Shown here piece by piece: positions 1 to 8,284 of a DNA stretch of 52,793 bases. Position 1 is the stretch's first letter; the number at the start of each line of letters is the position of its first letter. The stretch comes from Tritrichomonas foetus (taxonomy: Eukaryota > Parabasalia > Tritrichomonadida > Tritrichomonadidae), in assembly GCA_001839685.1 (NCBI GenBank), contig MLAK01000842.1:1-52793 (forward strand). Direction: 5' to 3'. A program made the position numbers and the translations under genes. A model generated the notes under the pieces. The model did not search any database and had not been told where the DNA came from. It was given only the letters and a program-made list of their open reading frames with translations.

Positions 1-72
1 TTTTTAGTGTTTTCATTTAATTTTTTATGATTTCATTTATGATTTCGTTGGTTTTCTAATTCATGAAATTTT

Positions 73-113
73 CAGTTGGGATAAATTGAGCGAAGCGCAA
101 TTTATCACAACTG
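73..113. repeat. Strong inverted repeat / hairpin
   Basis: Arms at 73-88 and 98-113 are complementary over 16 positions with one mismatch (79/107), around a 9-nt loop. The inner loop can fold further as GCG-AAG-CGC with a two-base bulge. The sequence on both sides is low-complexity AT. Nothing indicates a coding function. It could be a structured RNA, a 3' end signal of a gene to the left of the window, or a remnant of a mobile element. It lies about 180 bp before the tRNA gene. Confidence 0.6.
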
Positions 114-294
114 TATACTCTACTAAATGAATTTTCAATTAATTTTGGATAAAATTAGCCCAAGTTTTCTGTAAAATAGACATGGTGAACTCTTTTAATT
201 TTTTAATGTTAACATTTCGCGTTTTGGAATTGACAATAATACTTGGTTAGAATATCAATTTACAAATATAAACATTAAATTTACAAACACGAAA

Positions 295-366
295 GGGGCC
301 GTAGCTCACTGGTAGAGCATTGGATTGCAGATCCAGCGGTAGTCGGTTCGATTCCGGCCAGCCCCT
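295..366 (+). tRNA. tRNA-Cys (GCA)
   Basis: The 72-nt cloverleaf is complete. The acceptor stem pairs 295-301 with 359-365, with one C-A mismatch at the sixth pair. The D arm is GCTC/GAGC. The anticodon stem 320-324/332-336 closes the loop TTGCAGA, giving anticodon GCA at 327-329. The T arm is GTCGG-TTCGATT-CCGGC. The internal A and B boxes (GGTTCGATTCC) for RNA polymerase III are intact. The discriminator base is T, as expected for cysteine tRNA. No intron is present and no CCA is encoded. A T6 run at 375-380 and a longer T run near 396-409 can serve as Pol III terminators. Confidence 0.96.
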
Positions 367-374
367 AAATTTCA

Positions 375-409
375 TTTTTTCTCCTTTACACATATTTTTT
401 TTTTTTTTT
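375..409 (+). terminator. Pol III oligo-T terminator of tRNA-Cys
   Basis: A T6 run starts 9 nt after the tRNA 3' end. A longer T stretch follows near 396-409. This is the usual RNA polymerase III termination arrangement. The role is inferred from position only. Confidence 0.6.
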
Positions 410-490
410 CCACCATGAAAAACTTCGTTGCAAGCAAGAAAAAGTTATAATAATTGCCAATAATAATGAACAAACACATTTATGAAATCA

Positions 491-1450
491 TTAACACAAC
501 GAAAGGATAGAGCACGTGTCAGCGGCATCCAGGGCCTCTCCAGCAAGCCTGAAGGCGGCTGGGACGTAGGCGCCAGTCAGAGCTACGCACGCTGCGTGAT
601 CGAAGAACGTCAGGTTGCCGCAAACTCCTTCGTTGAGGACATCGCGGACCTTGATTGCACTTTCTTGACTAGCAAAGTAGGAGCGCATTCCAGCCACAGA
701 ATTCTTGCATACTTGACAAATGGGAATATCATCTTCATTATGTAGTATTTGACCTTTATTTTCACCTTTCGTTATCGTCGTCTTTATATTTGAATCAGTA
801 CAAAAGTGCATCGTTCCACATACATCAATCGTATCGGCTTCGATTTTGAGAAGGGATGCAATGGCTGGCACAGCTGGGATGGCGAGTTCCGCGCACAAGG
901 TGGACATTGGAGGAGTTAATTGACTGTTGCACATTTCTACGGCGGATTTATAGAGTTGGATACGATAATCTGGATCGCCCAAATTTGCGGAGAAGTTCGC
1001 GACTGATTCTCTGCATGGAAGGCAGTATGGGTCGGAGGTGAGTCTGTCGTTTCGCTCATTCCCTCGTATTTCGCTCGTTAACCCAATTTTTTGTGTCTGC
1101 TTCTGAATTAAATTTTGAGTTGATTTTTGGTCGGTTATTTTATTTTCCAAATTCGTGGTTTTAGCGCATATTCCGAGTGAATCGCAAAAATGGAAGTCGT
1201 TGAACTTTTCTCTGATAGTTGATGCGACAACAGCTGCATTATCGACAAGAGCTTGACCGCACAATGTGGTATAGAGAGGTGGGAATGTCTGGCAGAAGTC
1301 ATTTTGGAAGAAATCCGAAAGATAATCTGTAGTTGAAGAGTTGGAAAGAGATGCGTCCACAAAACGTTCGAACTGGCGGCATATATCGCATTCGATGATC
1401 TCCTCGGGGCCGGATGAGGCTGCAAGGACAAGAAAAGCCAATATTATCAT
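491..1450 (-). CDS. Secreted protein with three saposin-B-type domains
   Basis: The product is 319 residues when started at the ATG at 1450; the frame extends upstream only to a TTG. A hydrophobic signal peptide (MIILAFLVLAASSG) is followed by three domains, each with the six-cysteine saposin pattern (CxxC, two middle Cys, CxxxxxC): about 21-95, 143-217 and 245-319. The last residue is the final cysteine of domain 3. Linkers between domains are polar and K/N/Q-rich. Saposin-like proteins bind or disturb lipids. In amoebae and trichomonads, related SAPLIPs include lysosomal and pore-forming members, mostly with one domain, so the three-domain layout is closer to a prosaposin-like precursor. 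A dibasic-type cleavage site is not obvious. An Inr match (TCATA) lies 17 nt before this ATG. The 3' half of the gene is clearly more GC-rich than its surroundings. Whether it is a lipid-transfer or membrane-active protein cannot be told. Confidence 0.85.
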   Translation of the reverse strand: MIILAFLVLAASSGPEEIIECDICRQFERFVDASLSNSSTTDYLSDFFQNDFCQTFPPLYTTLCGQALVDNAAVVASTIREKFNDFHFCDSLGICAKTTNLENKITDQKSTQNLIQKQTQKIGLTSEIRGNERNDRLTSDPYCLPCRESVANFSANLGDPDYRIQLYKSAVEMCNSQLTPPMSTLCAELAIPAVPAIASLLKIEADTIDVCGTMHFCTDSNIKTTITKGENKGQILHNEDDIPICQVCKNSVAGMRSYFASQESAIKVRDVLNEGVCGNLTFFDHAACVALTGAYVPAAFRLAGEALDAADTCSILSLC

Positions 1451-1464
1451 TTTGAAATGCGATG

Positions 1465-1469
1465 TATGA
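1465..1469 (-). promoter_or_regulatory. Inr match for the saposin gene
   Basis: On the minus strand the sequence is TCATA, with the putative +1 A at 1467. This is 17 nt before the ATG at 1450. It fits the trichomonad initiator consensus TCA(+1)YW and the typically short 5' UTRs of these organisms. It also supports the downstream ATG as the start. Confidence 0.5.
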
Positions 1470-1474
1470 TTCAA

Positions 1475-2131
1475 TTCTTAATTGAACCGTTGTATTCAAA
1501 TAATTGACAATGTTTGTTTAGTTTTTTGATCGAATTGACAACTCCCAAACAGCCATTTAAGTTCAGAAAATATTTCGCTTAACTTGACAATATTTTTCAT
1601 CATACCTGGTCTGAATAACATCTTGTGATTCGTTTCAAAAATATTCATTATTTCTTTGGAAGTATGAATCACAAGCCGACAAATTTTTCTAATAGAGCCT
1701 CAAATAGTAAAAATGCGTGCTTGATATGGATTATATTGTATTTTCACAAAATTAGTAAAATAATAATAAAAAGCGCTTTAATGGAAGATTAATATATTAG
1801 TGTTTTGCAAAATGTAGCTTATCTTTTGGATTATCACTCAAGATAAGATGAAATACTCTGCCAATTCAAATACACATCTCACACATGTTTCTGAGAAAAA
1901 GAACAAAATTGTCTGCACATGAAAATATCATTGACAGATGTTTTTACACATTTGTAATTTTGTCCAAAAATCATCTAGCGAATATGTGGAATATCTTTTT
2001 TTGCTTTTGATTCTTTCCGAATTTGGTTCTCCACTAAAATGACGACTTCGTTCTCTCATTTAAGGGTTCAACTTGCTTGTACTCCTTACAAATTATTCGG
2101 GAAAGATCATTCTATGTCAATGACTCATTGA
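1475..2131. other. Intergenic AT-rich stretch
   Basis: No supported gene is seen. The only clear structure is a perfect 10-bp inverted repeat at 1622-1631 and 1666-1675 (CTTGTGATTC / GAATCACAAG) with a 34-nt spacer. It could be a small hairpin or regulatory element. Confidence 0.5.
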
Positions 2132-2809
2132 TTACTCCAAATTATTGAAATTAGGAACATCAAATAAAATATCTGAAGTTTCGCGCGAGTAGTTTGTCTT
2201 TGTTCTTCTTTTTCCAGGTTTCATTTTTCGGTCTTTTCCGACTAGAACGCCGAGGTTCTCTTTTGGTGGATTTTCATTCATTCTACGGGCTTTTTCCAAT
2301 TTCAGCTGCCGAAGGCGAATGATGAGAAAAACTTTTCTTTTACGAAGCGCTTCGATCACATAGTCGGTGTTTACACCAAACTGGAAGTCGATTTCTTTAA
2401 CTTTTTCATCTGGTATGCCGAACTGCGTCTCGTTCTGCAACCTGGATTTATTTCTTTCTTCTTTTGTAATCATGTCATTTTTATTTACAAGCTTTTTTCT
2501 AAATATAAGCTTGTCATTCTCAAAGCCCTTGTGGCACATCGGCTTGTACACTTTTCGGACCTCCAGCGGGTCATGGCAGACACCGGTCCACTCACTGACG
2601 GCTGCCTGCTTGGTAATGTGCATCCAGGTGGATCTCCAATTGGCCTTTGTTCGCCAGGGCATCAAACAATGCATCAGATTCCATTTTGGCCCATATTTCA
2701 TGCAAAGTCTCCGAAACATCTCTTTTTCTATGCGTAGAGCCTTATTAGTGTATATAGTGACAAGTATTCCTTCTTCTTCGACTTCTTGTTCTTGGTGTTG
2801 ACTTTTCAT
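2132..2809 (-). CDS. SANT/Myb-like small protein
   Basis: The product is 225 residues from the ATG at 2809. The frame opens further upstream only with TTG, so those codons are not counted. Residues about 26-70 resemble a single SANT/Myb repeat. The hallmarks are spaced tryptophans and the stretch MKYGPKWNLMHCLMPWRTKA, close to the usual 'yG.kW..Ia..lp.Rt' core, followed by W58 and W62. The C-terminal half is strongly basic and rich in K, R and N, without a recognised domain. Trichomonads encode very many Myb/SANT proteins, and some act on promoter elements near the Inr; this one may be a DNA-binding or chromatin protein. The match rests on one degenerate repeat, so the assignment is moderate. 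The start is preceded directly by CTCA. Confidence 0.6.
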   Translation of the reverse strand: MKSQHQEQEVEEEGILVTIYTNKALRIEKEMFRRLCMKYGPKWNLMHCLMPWRTKANWRSTWMHITKQAAVSEWTGVCHDPLEVRKVYKPMCHKGFENDKLIFRKKLVNKNDMITKEERNKSRLQNETQFGIPDEKVKEIDFQFGVNTDYVIEALRKRKVFLIIRLRQLKLEKARRMNENPPKENLGVLVGKDRKMKPGKRRTKTNYSRETSDILFDVPNFNNLE

Positions 2810-3790
2810 TGAGATAATAGGACGATAAATACTTTTTGAATATAATAATAGGCCGGATAAAAATTGAATTTTCCTTGACGTACTCAAAAAGTTACATTTG
2901 TTTTCCGGAGAGAATCATGTTGGTGATCAGAAAAATCTTTTTGTGATCGAAAAAAAATCAATAGCATTTATAATGTTTTATAATGATGTTTCACAAAAAT
3001 AAAACCAATGAAAACTTATTTTGATCAAATGTGGTAAATATTTGTTATCCTTATTGGTGAAATTCATTATTTCTAACTAATATTCGCTGATTTTGTTTAC
3101 ATTAATTCAATGGATTTATTATGTCTATTAAAACTTTCAAATTTCACGAAAAGCATATTAGAAATCTTCTTTTTACATAGAAAAACGAAATTGAAGTTTG
3201 ACTTTTAGAATATATTGTGTTATTCCTAATGCTAATAACTTCAAATATTATCCAAAATGTTCTTTGGGAGAATTTCATCAGATGTCAATAAAAATTTATC
3301 GCACGGCTATCAATAGTTTCACAATTCTGCAGAATTTAAGAAAATCAATAAAATACACGCGCACTTTTTTTCTAAAAAGATTTTTTTTTTTTGATGAATA
3401 TGAATATGAATTGCTCGGGATTTTCTGTGGAAAGAAAAATCAAATTGAAAAACTGTCATTGACGAATAAAAACGTTAACAATACTCTCATTCGAAAAAAA
3501 TTATCGATTTCGTCCTTTTTTCTGATTTTGAAGAAATTGATATAAATTATGATATAAAATCATTTGTATTCACTCAAATATCCACCTTGACGATCTTTTG
3601 CTAATAGATAATTTATGACTATATTTATTAAATAAATATAGGATGTTTAAACTACTTCAATTAACTACATATTAAAAATAAACAATTTTATCTTCTAAAA
3701 TACAACTTTATATGTATAATATCCAAGATAAGCATGACTTTTATTTTCAATGATTTCTCAAAAATTAAGTTAACCCTATATTGAATATCG
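2810..3790. other. Intergenic AT-rich stretch before transposon copy 1
   Basis: No supported gene is seen. A 115-codon open frame at 3198-3545 (+) opens with TTG, is very F/K/I/N-rich, and has no recognisable domain. No motif-I part of the truncated HAD gene, which lies beyond the transposon, could be found here. In the reading frame that would join across the empty insertion site there is a stop at 3771-3773. Confidence 0.5.
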
Positions 3791-3798
3791 ATCCAGAA
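3791..3798. repeat. Target-site duplication, left of transposon copy 1
   Basis: ATCCAGAA is repeated exactly at 4894-4901, directly on the other side of the element. This is an 8-bp direct repeat and marks a transposition event. Confidence 0.85.
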
Positions 3799-4206
3799 AG
3801 ATGTATACAAACCAAATAGTCTTAACGTACGAAATCACTAAAATGATCCTTATCATCAGTATTACTTAATACCATCAGTCAAAAATCAAAACCCAAATAG
3901 CTAAAAGAATGACGAAAATTTCCCTTATCGCAAACTTCGCAAATGGCCGAATTCAAAAATATTTCGAAAATGATTCTGAAGAAGCTATTGTTTCAGTTTT
4001 CGGGTGAACAGCTTTCAGTCAATTGTTAAATCTATTTTTTATAGTTATGAGCCATATTTATTCATAGTTTTGAAATTTTGCAACAATTAAACCGAAAAAA
4101 GAGCGATTTTGGAGGAAGCCTAAAAAAAAATTGAGAGAAGCTTTTTTTCCAAGAATCACAAAGATTATAATACTGCTTCCCATAATTCTATTTACACTTC
4201 TTCTAT

Positions 4207-4226
4207 CGATTTTTAATTAAAAATCG
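4207..4226. repeat. Perfect 20-bp palindrome inside the transposon
   Basis: CGATTTTTAATTAAAAATCG is fully self-complementary. It is bounded by CTAT on the left and, about 10 nt further on, by GATAG on the right. The same palindrome is present in copies 2 and 3. It may act as a hairpin or a protein-binding site in the element. Confidence 0.6.
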
Positions 4227-4328
4227 CGAAAATTTTGATAGTTTTAACTCAGTGATGTTGAATTAATTCAATTTCCATTTGACAAATATGAATGTATTGA
4301 AATCTTTTCTGTCATAAAATTTTTGTAT

Positions 4329-4610
4329 ATGAAGAAAATAGACTGGCAGTCCTCAACAGCACATTCTCAAGCAGGGATACAGATACAACGATTGAAAGAC
4401 CAAATCAAGAAAAATGGAATCCAATATGTTTTTTTCCAGACTCGATGCCAAGTGACTTTTCTGATGACTCGCCATTTAGATAGCAAAACATTCGTAATCT
4501 TCTCATTGATGCCTAAATTTTTTATATTTATATCAAAATTATTAATATTTTTTTATACTTCATTTTTGTATTTTGGAAAACATTATAATTTTCGATGGAG
4601 GGTCATATGA
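4329..4610 (+). CDS. Short ORF inside transposon copy 1
   Basis: The frame encodes 93 residues from the ATG at 4329; the frame upstream opens only with TTG. The first about 43 residues (starting MKKIDWQSSTAHSQAGIQIQ) are shared with copies 2 and 3. The C-terminal part is hydrophobic and F/I-rich and looks like translated AT-rich DNA. No catalytic motif is seen. Differences from copy 2 in this frame include amino-acid changes (T to N, S to G), so there is no sign of purifying selection. It may be a remnant of a transposase N-terminus or not a gene at all. Confidence 0.3.
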   Translation: MKKIDWQSSTAHSQAGIQIQRLKDQIKKNGIQYVFFQTRCQVTFLMTRHLDSKTFVIFSLMPKFFIFISKLLIFFYTSFLYFGKHYNFRWRVI

Positions 4611-4893
4611 TAATAAAAAGCACGATTTATGATAAGAAATAATCAAGATATTAATGCTATAAAATCACTTTTTATCTCAATAATTCTCAGAAATTTCTGT
4701 GGGGTTTATTTTTTTCTCACAATTTTTTTTTAGATTTGGTTTTCTCTGTATCTTGATTATTAAATTATAATATTTATATATTATTAATAGGATTACAATT
4801 AAATAATTTTTAGATGACAATAATATCAACAATTATCCATTTAGATCTCTCAATAGTCTTCTACATCTAGAGCTAGTTAGTTTGTATACATCT

Positions 4894-4901
4894 ATCCAGA
4901 A
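4894..4901. repeat. Target-site duplication, right of transposon copy 1
   Basis: This is the exact copy of the left-flank octamer ATCCAGAA at 3791-3798. Confidence 0.85.
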
Positions 4902-4945
4902 ATACATATTTCAAACTCAAAGGATGTCTTTTTTGGACTGATTTA

Positions 4946-5575
4946 ATGATGAATACAAATAATTCGTGTTTCTTAAACGGCTTCGACCGCTTAATCGAAG
5001 TTTACAAGAATTTCAAGCCATTTCCAGAAGTTCTTTCGACTTTGCAGGAAATGAAAAATCGCGGATATGAGATTGTGATTATGTCAAATAGCGAAAACGC
5101 GGTGATGGACTACAACAGGAAAGCCTTGGGCGACCTCTTTGGCGACAACGTCCTTCTCGCGCAGCAGTCGAAGGCGTACAAGCCGCAGCTCAAGTTCTTC
5201 AGGTACGTTCACGAGAAGCTGAACTTCGACAAGAACAACCACACCCATATCGCGCAGGGATACTGGAGCGACATAATGCCGGCCAAGCTGATGAACTGGG
5301 AGACAAAGATCTGGGTCAACCGCGAGGGAACGCTCTCCAGCCCGAAATTCGAGCCCTGCGTCGTTGTGTCGACCCTCGACCAAGCGCTCGAATACTTGCC
5401 GCCAGTTGAGAATACCGACGACGATGAGAAAGACTTCTTTAAGTCTTGGCAGTTTTACGCAATTTGCGGCGGTGCTGGGCTGGTCATCGTTGTGGCCGTT
5501 GTTGCCGTCGTGTGCATCAAAAGGAGGAAGAGGACCCATAGTGAATACATCTCAATGGACTCAAAGCTTGTATAA
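4946..5575 (+). CDS. Truncated HAD-like hydrolase with C-terminal membrane anchor
   Basis: The frame encodes 209 residues and resembles the second half of haloacid-dehalogenase-type (type II) HAD hydrolases. Motif II is near IVIMSNS (about residue 45). A motif III-type lysine lies in KAYKPQLKFF. A motif IV-like segment is IAQGYWSDIMPAKLMNW. Motif I (DxDxT), which carries the nucleophilic Asp, is missing, so the product as it stands should be inactive. A single transmembrane helix (about 171-192, CGGAGLVIVVAVVAVV) is followed by KRRKR and a short tail with YISM, a YxxPhi-type sorting motif. The frame stays open upstream without an ATG into the right end of transposon copy 1, which ends only 52 bp before the ATG. 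The insertion may therefore have cut off or replaced the 5' end. The region is markedly GC-rich for this locus. It may be a pseudogene. Confidence 0.6.
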   Translation: MMNTNNSCFLNGFDRLIEVYKNFKPFPEVLSTLQEMKNRGYEIVIMSNSENAVMDYNRKALGDLFGDNVLLAQQSKAYKPQLKFFRYVHEKLNFDKNNHTHIAQGYWSDIMPAKLMNWETKIWVNREGTLSSPKFEPCVVVSTLDQALEYLPPVENTDDDEKDFFKSWQFYAICGGAGLVIVVAVVAVVCIKRRKRTHSEYISMDSKLV

Positions 5576-6079
5576 ACAATAAAAGATGATATCCATATTA
5601 AGCTACTACTTTGCAACTATGCTTTGTTATTTTTTAGACTTACATGAAGTAGTTCCCCATTTGCTCCTCCTTTCTTTTAAGTTGAGTTCACCTGAATCTG
5701 GGGAATCATTGGAATTTATGCGAATAAGGACAGGACTTGGTGATTCATTGCATATGTGAATGGGTTTTTCACAACTGGAACTGTAATCGTCACTTCTGAT
5801 ATTTATTCAATCGTTTGTTAAAAAGAAATACTAACCCGAATGCGTTAAATAAGTAGTAAATAGTCAACTTGATTATGAGATAAAGGCAGATGATAGAAAG
5901 AATTTTCATAAGTATGGGAAATTCACGTCTAGCTTCTGGGACAGCCAAAAATAATGATTATAGGAAGTAAATTTTGATGAGTTCATAGAATGAATTAGAA
6001 TTAAAAGATAAAAAGTTAGCAATTCCTAAGTTATATTTATTCAAATACAATTACTAAACATATAAAAATTCATGAAAAA
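5576..6079. other. Intergenic stretch between convergent genes
   Basis: No gene, tRNA or repeat was recognised. It lies between the 3' ends of the HAD-like gene and the IBD-type gene. Confidence 0.5.
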
Positions 6080-6934
6080 TCAGCTGAGAGAAAAATCATA
6101 TTCTGTTTGGAAACAGGAACTGTCTAGTGAAGGATATTCTGGGTTCAAATGAAAACTCATAAAATCCTCGTTATTAATTGGTGATCCAACACCAAGATCA
6201 GCAATCAAAAAATCAGAAATGCTTTCTTCCTTTCCCTCCTGTAGAGTGTCATTCCAATAATAATTCATTGGTTCAAATTCACCATTTCCTTCATTCTCAT
6301 GATAGCTACCAAACAAATCAATAAAGCTTCCACTATGATCCCAGCTTTGAGGGACAGCTCCAATCGAATAATTTCCTAACACATTTTCTGAGTTTCTTTC
6401 ATTATATAAATTATCTTGTGTTAATGAGTTGTTTTGTGTTAATGAATTGTTTTGTGTTAATGAGTTGTTTTGTGCTTTTGTTTGCGGTTGCTCCTGACTT
6501 TTTGTTGACGCACGAGTTTTGTTTACTTTTTGCGGATCGCTAATAAAGGACCATCTTCTTGCCTCTGATTCAGTTGTGCTTTTATTAAAACCATTGCACC
6601 ATCTTAGCATCCAGTTTTTTGGATCTGGCAGGTCTTTTGGGTAAATCTTCCTGGCCCTCCTTCGAAGCTCGCTTGACGACTTTTGATAGCAGAAAGTGTG
6701 GTGCCTGAAGTTGTGATTAATTGTGTTTGGAAGCCTGCCTGAAAAGTCCCCAAAGATTCTGCTGTTTATCAGAATGTGCTGGTCGTCGATCCAAAGCATT
6801 CCCACGACGGGAATATTTTCTGGATGCTTTTCAATGTGCTTCAGGCAGAGCCACACAATATGTATCATCTTCAATTTTGGGCCATTATTAATATTGGTAA
6901 CTTTTCCCTTCAGTTCCTCTAATGACAATTCCAT
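6080..6934 (-). CDS. Initiator-binding (IBD) family putative transcription factor 1
   Basis: The product is 284 residues from the ATG at 6934; the frame opens upstream only with GTG. Residues 1-130 resemble the Inr-binding domain of the trichomonad factor IBP39. The matching stretches are VVGMLWIDDQHILINSRIFG, LPNTINHNFRHHTF and the closing LPDPKNWMLRW. In this family such a winged-helix-like domain recognises the TCA-type initiator. The C-terminal half is acidic and N/S-rich, as in an activation or polymerase-contact tail, with three near-identical NNSLTQ repeats (about 156-173, encoded by 18-bp DNA repeats). Three Inr matches crowd the 20 bp just before the start. A second IBD-type gene starts 1.35 kb away in the opposite direction. 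The family call is from memory of conserved motifs. Confidence 0.7.
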   Translation of the reverse strand: MELSLEELKGKVTNINNGPKLKMIHIVWLCLKHIEKHPENIPVVGMLWIDDQHILINSRIFGDFSGRLPNTINHNFRHHTFCYQKSSSELRRRARKIYPKDLPDPKNWMLRWCNGFNKSTTESEARRWSFISDPQKVNKTRASTKSQEQPQTKAQNNSLTQNNSLTQNNSLTQDNLYNERNSENVLGNYSIGAVPQSWDHSGSFIDLFGSYHENEGNGEFEPMNYYWNDTLQEGKEESISDFLIADLGVGSPINNEDFMSFHLNPEYPSLDSSCFQTEYDFSLS

Positions 6935-6936
6935 GA

Positions 6937-6956
6937 AAATGAAAATAGTGAAGTGA
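6937..6956 (-). promoter_or_regulatory. Cluster of three Inr matches before IBD gene 1
   Basis: Reading the minus strand towards the ATG at 6934, the matches are TCACTT (6956-6951), TCACTA (6951-6946) and TCATTT (6942-6937). All fit the trichomonad Inr consensus. A factor of the Inr-binding family having several Inr copies in its own leader would allow autoregulation, but this is inference. Confidence 0.5.
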
Positions 6957-8284
6957 GATCTTAACACCCTTTGAAAAAGTTTGCGTGGCGACACACAAAA
7001 TTTGATGATGAAGGAAAAAAAAAGTCATAACATTATTCTATTCAAAATAGATGTTGACAATATGAAAAATGCTCAAAAAATAAAATGCCAAAAAATTTAG
7101 TCGGGGAATAAAAACTTCAAATTTAGGCCATCTTAAAAAATATATGTGTGAGTAGCTTGCAAATGCAAAATTGAAATAATGCAATAAAATCTCAAAGAAT
7201 GTTCACATTATAAGGTATGAAAAATGATAAAGAATGAAAAAATAAAAGTAAGAATTTAATGACAAATAATAATAACTAAACAAGGGAATATGGTGAGACA
7301 AAAGATAATGCTGAATCTAATTTCATTGGTTGAAGAACAGAAAATTGAGAAAAAGTGACATTTTTATTTTCACCCAGTTTTACTGCGGCAGTTTTACATA
7401 ATATTTTTATGAATAAATCATCTTTGATCTTTTCCAAAGTTCTTTGTTTTTGATTGAGAAAGCAGCATTGCATATTGCACGTGAAAAGATTCATTAAACT
7501 TCGGAAATGTACAGATGCGGGCATTAAAGAACCCAGCAAACCAAGCAGTGATTATGATCCTGACTTTTTCATCTTTTTAAGTAAAAGTTTTTGTTGCTCG
7601 AACGAATCCTTTCTTCCGGATGGGGTTGTCCAGCCAAAAGTTTTCGCGCTAATCAAAGATCGATGTAGAAGAATGGAGGCGCGTAAAGTACTGGCAATAG
7701 CTATGAAACATCTTCCCAGTAGAAAAGTACACAAGCGAATTGAGTGTTGATTCAACCCTCAAAAATGCATCTTGTGATTTCACAAAGAAATGCGTTGCTT
7801 ATTGCTCTCGAAATGCGGTTGTTGTTATTCTTATGGTACATGACACATGGCATACAACTGAAGCTGAAAATGAGACGAAAACATGATACATCAAAGGTGA
7901 GATGAGATACTTACTATCTAGTATGATATTTGAATGTGTATTTGGTCATAAAAGTTATCATGATTCCTACAAATATCTGAATATTGGACTAATGAATAAA
8001 AAAAAAATCATTGATATTTTAAGCAATATATAACTCACCACATCAAGCAGTAAAAATTAAAATTAAAAAAAAATCGATTCATAAGCTTCGTTGCGGTAAG
8101 CGGCATGTGATATAAAATTTCTAATAAATAGCCGGCTATTTATATCAAATTGAGAAGATTATTTGAAATTTGATAGCGAAAATTTTCTAACTTAACATCA
8201 AACATTGAATTTATATATTCAATTTTCAATATGATTTTGAAAGAAATCTTTTTATCTCACCAAAAAAAATAAAATCCCGCACCA
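6957..8284. other. Intergenic region between the divergent IBD genes
   Basis: No ATG-initiated gene could be supported. The part at about 7450-7755 is less AT-rich than its surroundings and open on both strands. The plus frame 7454-7750 and the minus frames 7276-7539 and 7552-7755 are separate; the first and last open with TTG, and none shows a known domain. This may be a decayed gene. The remainder is AT-rich. Confidence 0.4.

Larger units (their letters stand above)
3799..4893 (+). mobile_element. DNA transposon copy 1 (1,095 bp, short form)
   Basis: The ends are inverted repeats: AGATGTATACAAAC at 3799-3812 and its exact complement at 4880-4893, with weaker pairing for about 7 more bases. 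The flanks carry a perfect 8-bp duplication, ATCCAGAA. The left about 1,030 bp is nearly identical (roughly 99% by eye) to copy 2. The whole element matches copy 3 in reverse orientation. Inside are a short ATG frame at 4329-4610 and a perfect 20-bp palindrome at 4207-4226. No full transposase is visible, so the element is probably non-autonomous. The 8-bp duplication fits hAT, Merlin or P-type elements, but the terminal sequence does not clearly match any of them. The superfamily is left open. Confidence 0.88.

Noticed and set aside
482..1041. Plus-strand frames at 482-745 and 856-1041
   Set aside because: They are antisense to the saposin-domain gene, whose cysteine pattern leaves no doubt about the coding strand.
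2367..2801. Plus-strand frames of 144 and 68 codons
   Set aside because: Antisense to the SANT-like gene. The F/S/L-rich composition is typical of a reverse-complement shadow.
3198..3545. 115-codon plus-strand frame
   Set aside because: It opens with TTG, has no domain and mirrors AT-rich composition. It does not supply the missing HAD N-terminus.
3799..4893. Classification of the transposon as mariner/Tc1 or MULE
   Set aside because: Mariner elements duplicate TA and MULEs usually 9-11 bp. All three copies here show 8 bp, and no transposase is visible to decide.
7276..7755. Overlapping frames on both strands as a gene between the IBD genes
   Set aside because: The plus frame and the upstream minus frame open with TTG, the minus frame is broken by a stop near 7552, no domain is seen, and no trichomonad splice signal (GTAYGT...ACTAAC-ACACAG) joins the pieces. 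It may be a decayed gene, mentioned only as such.
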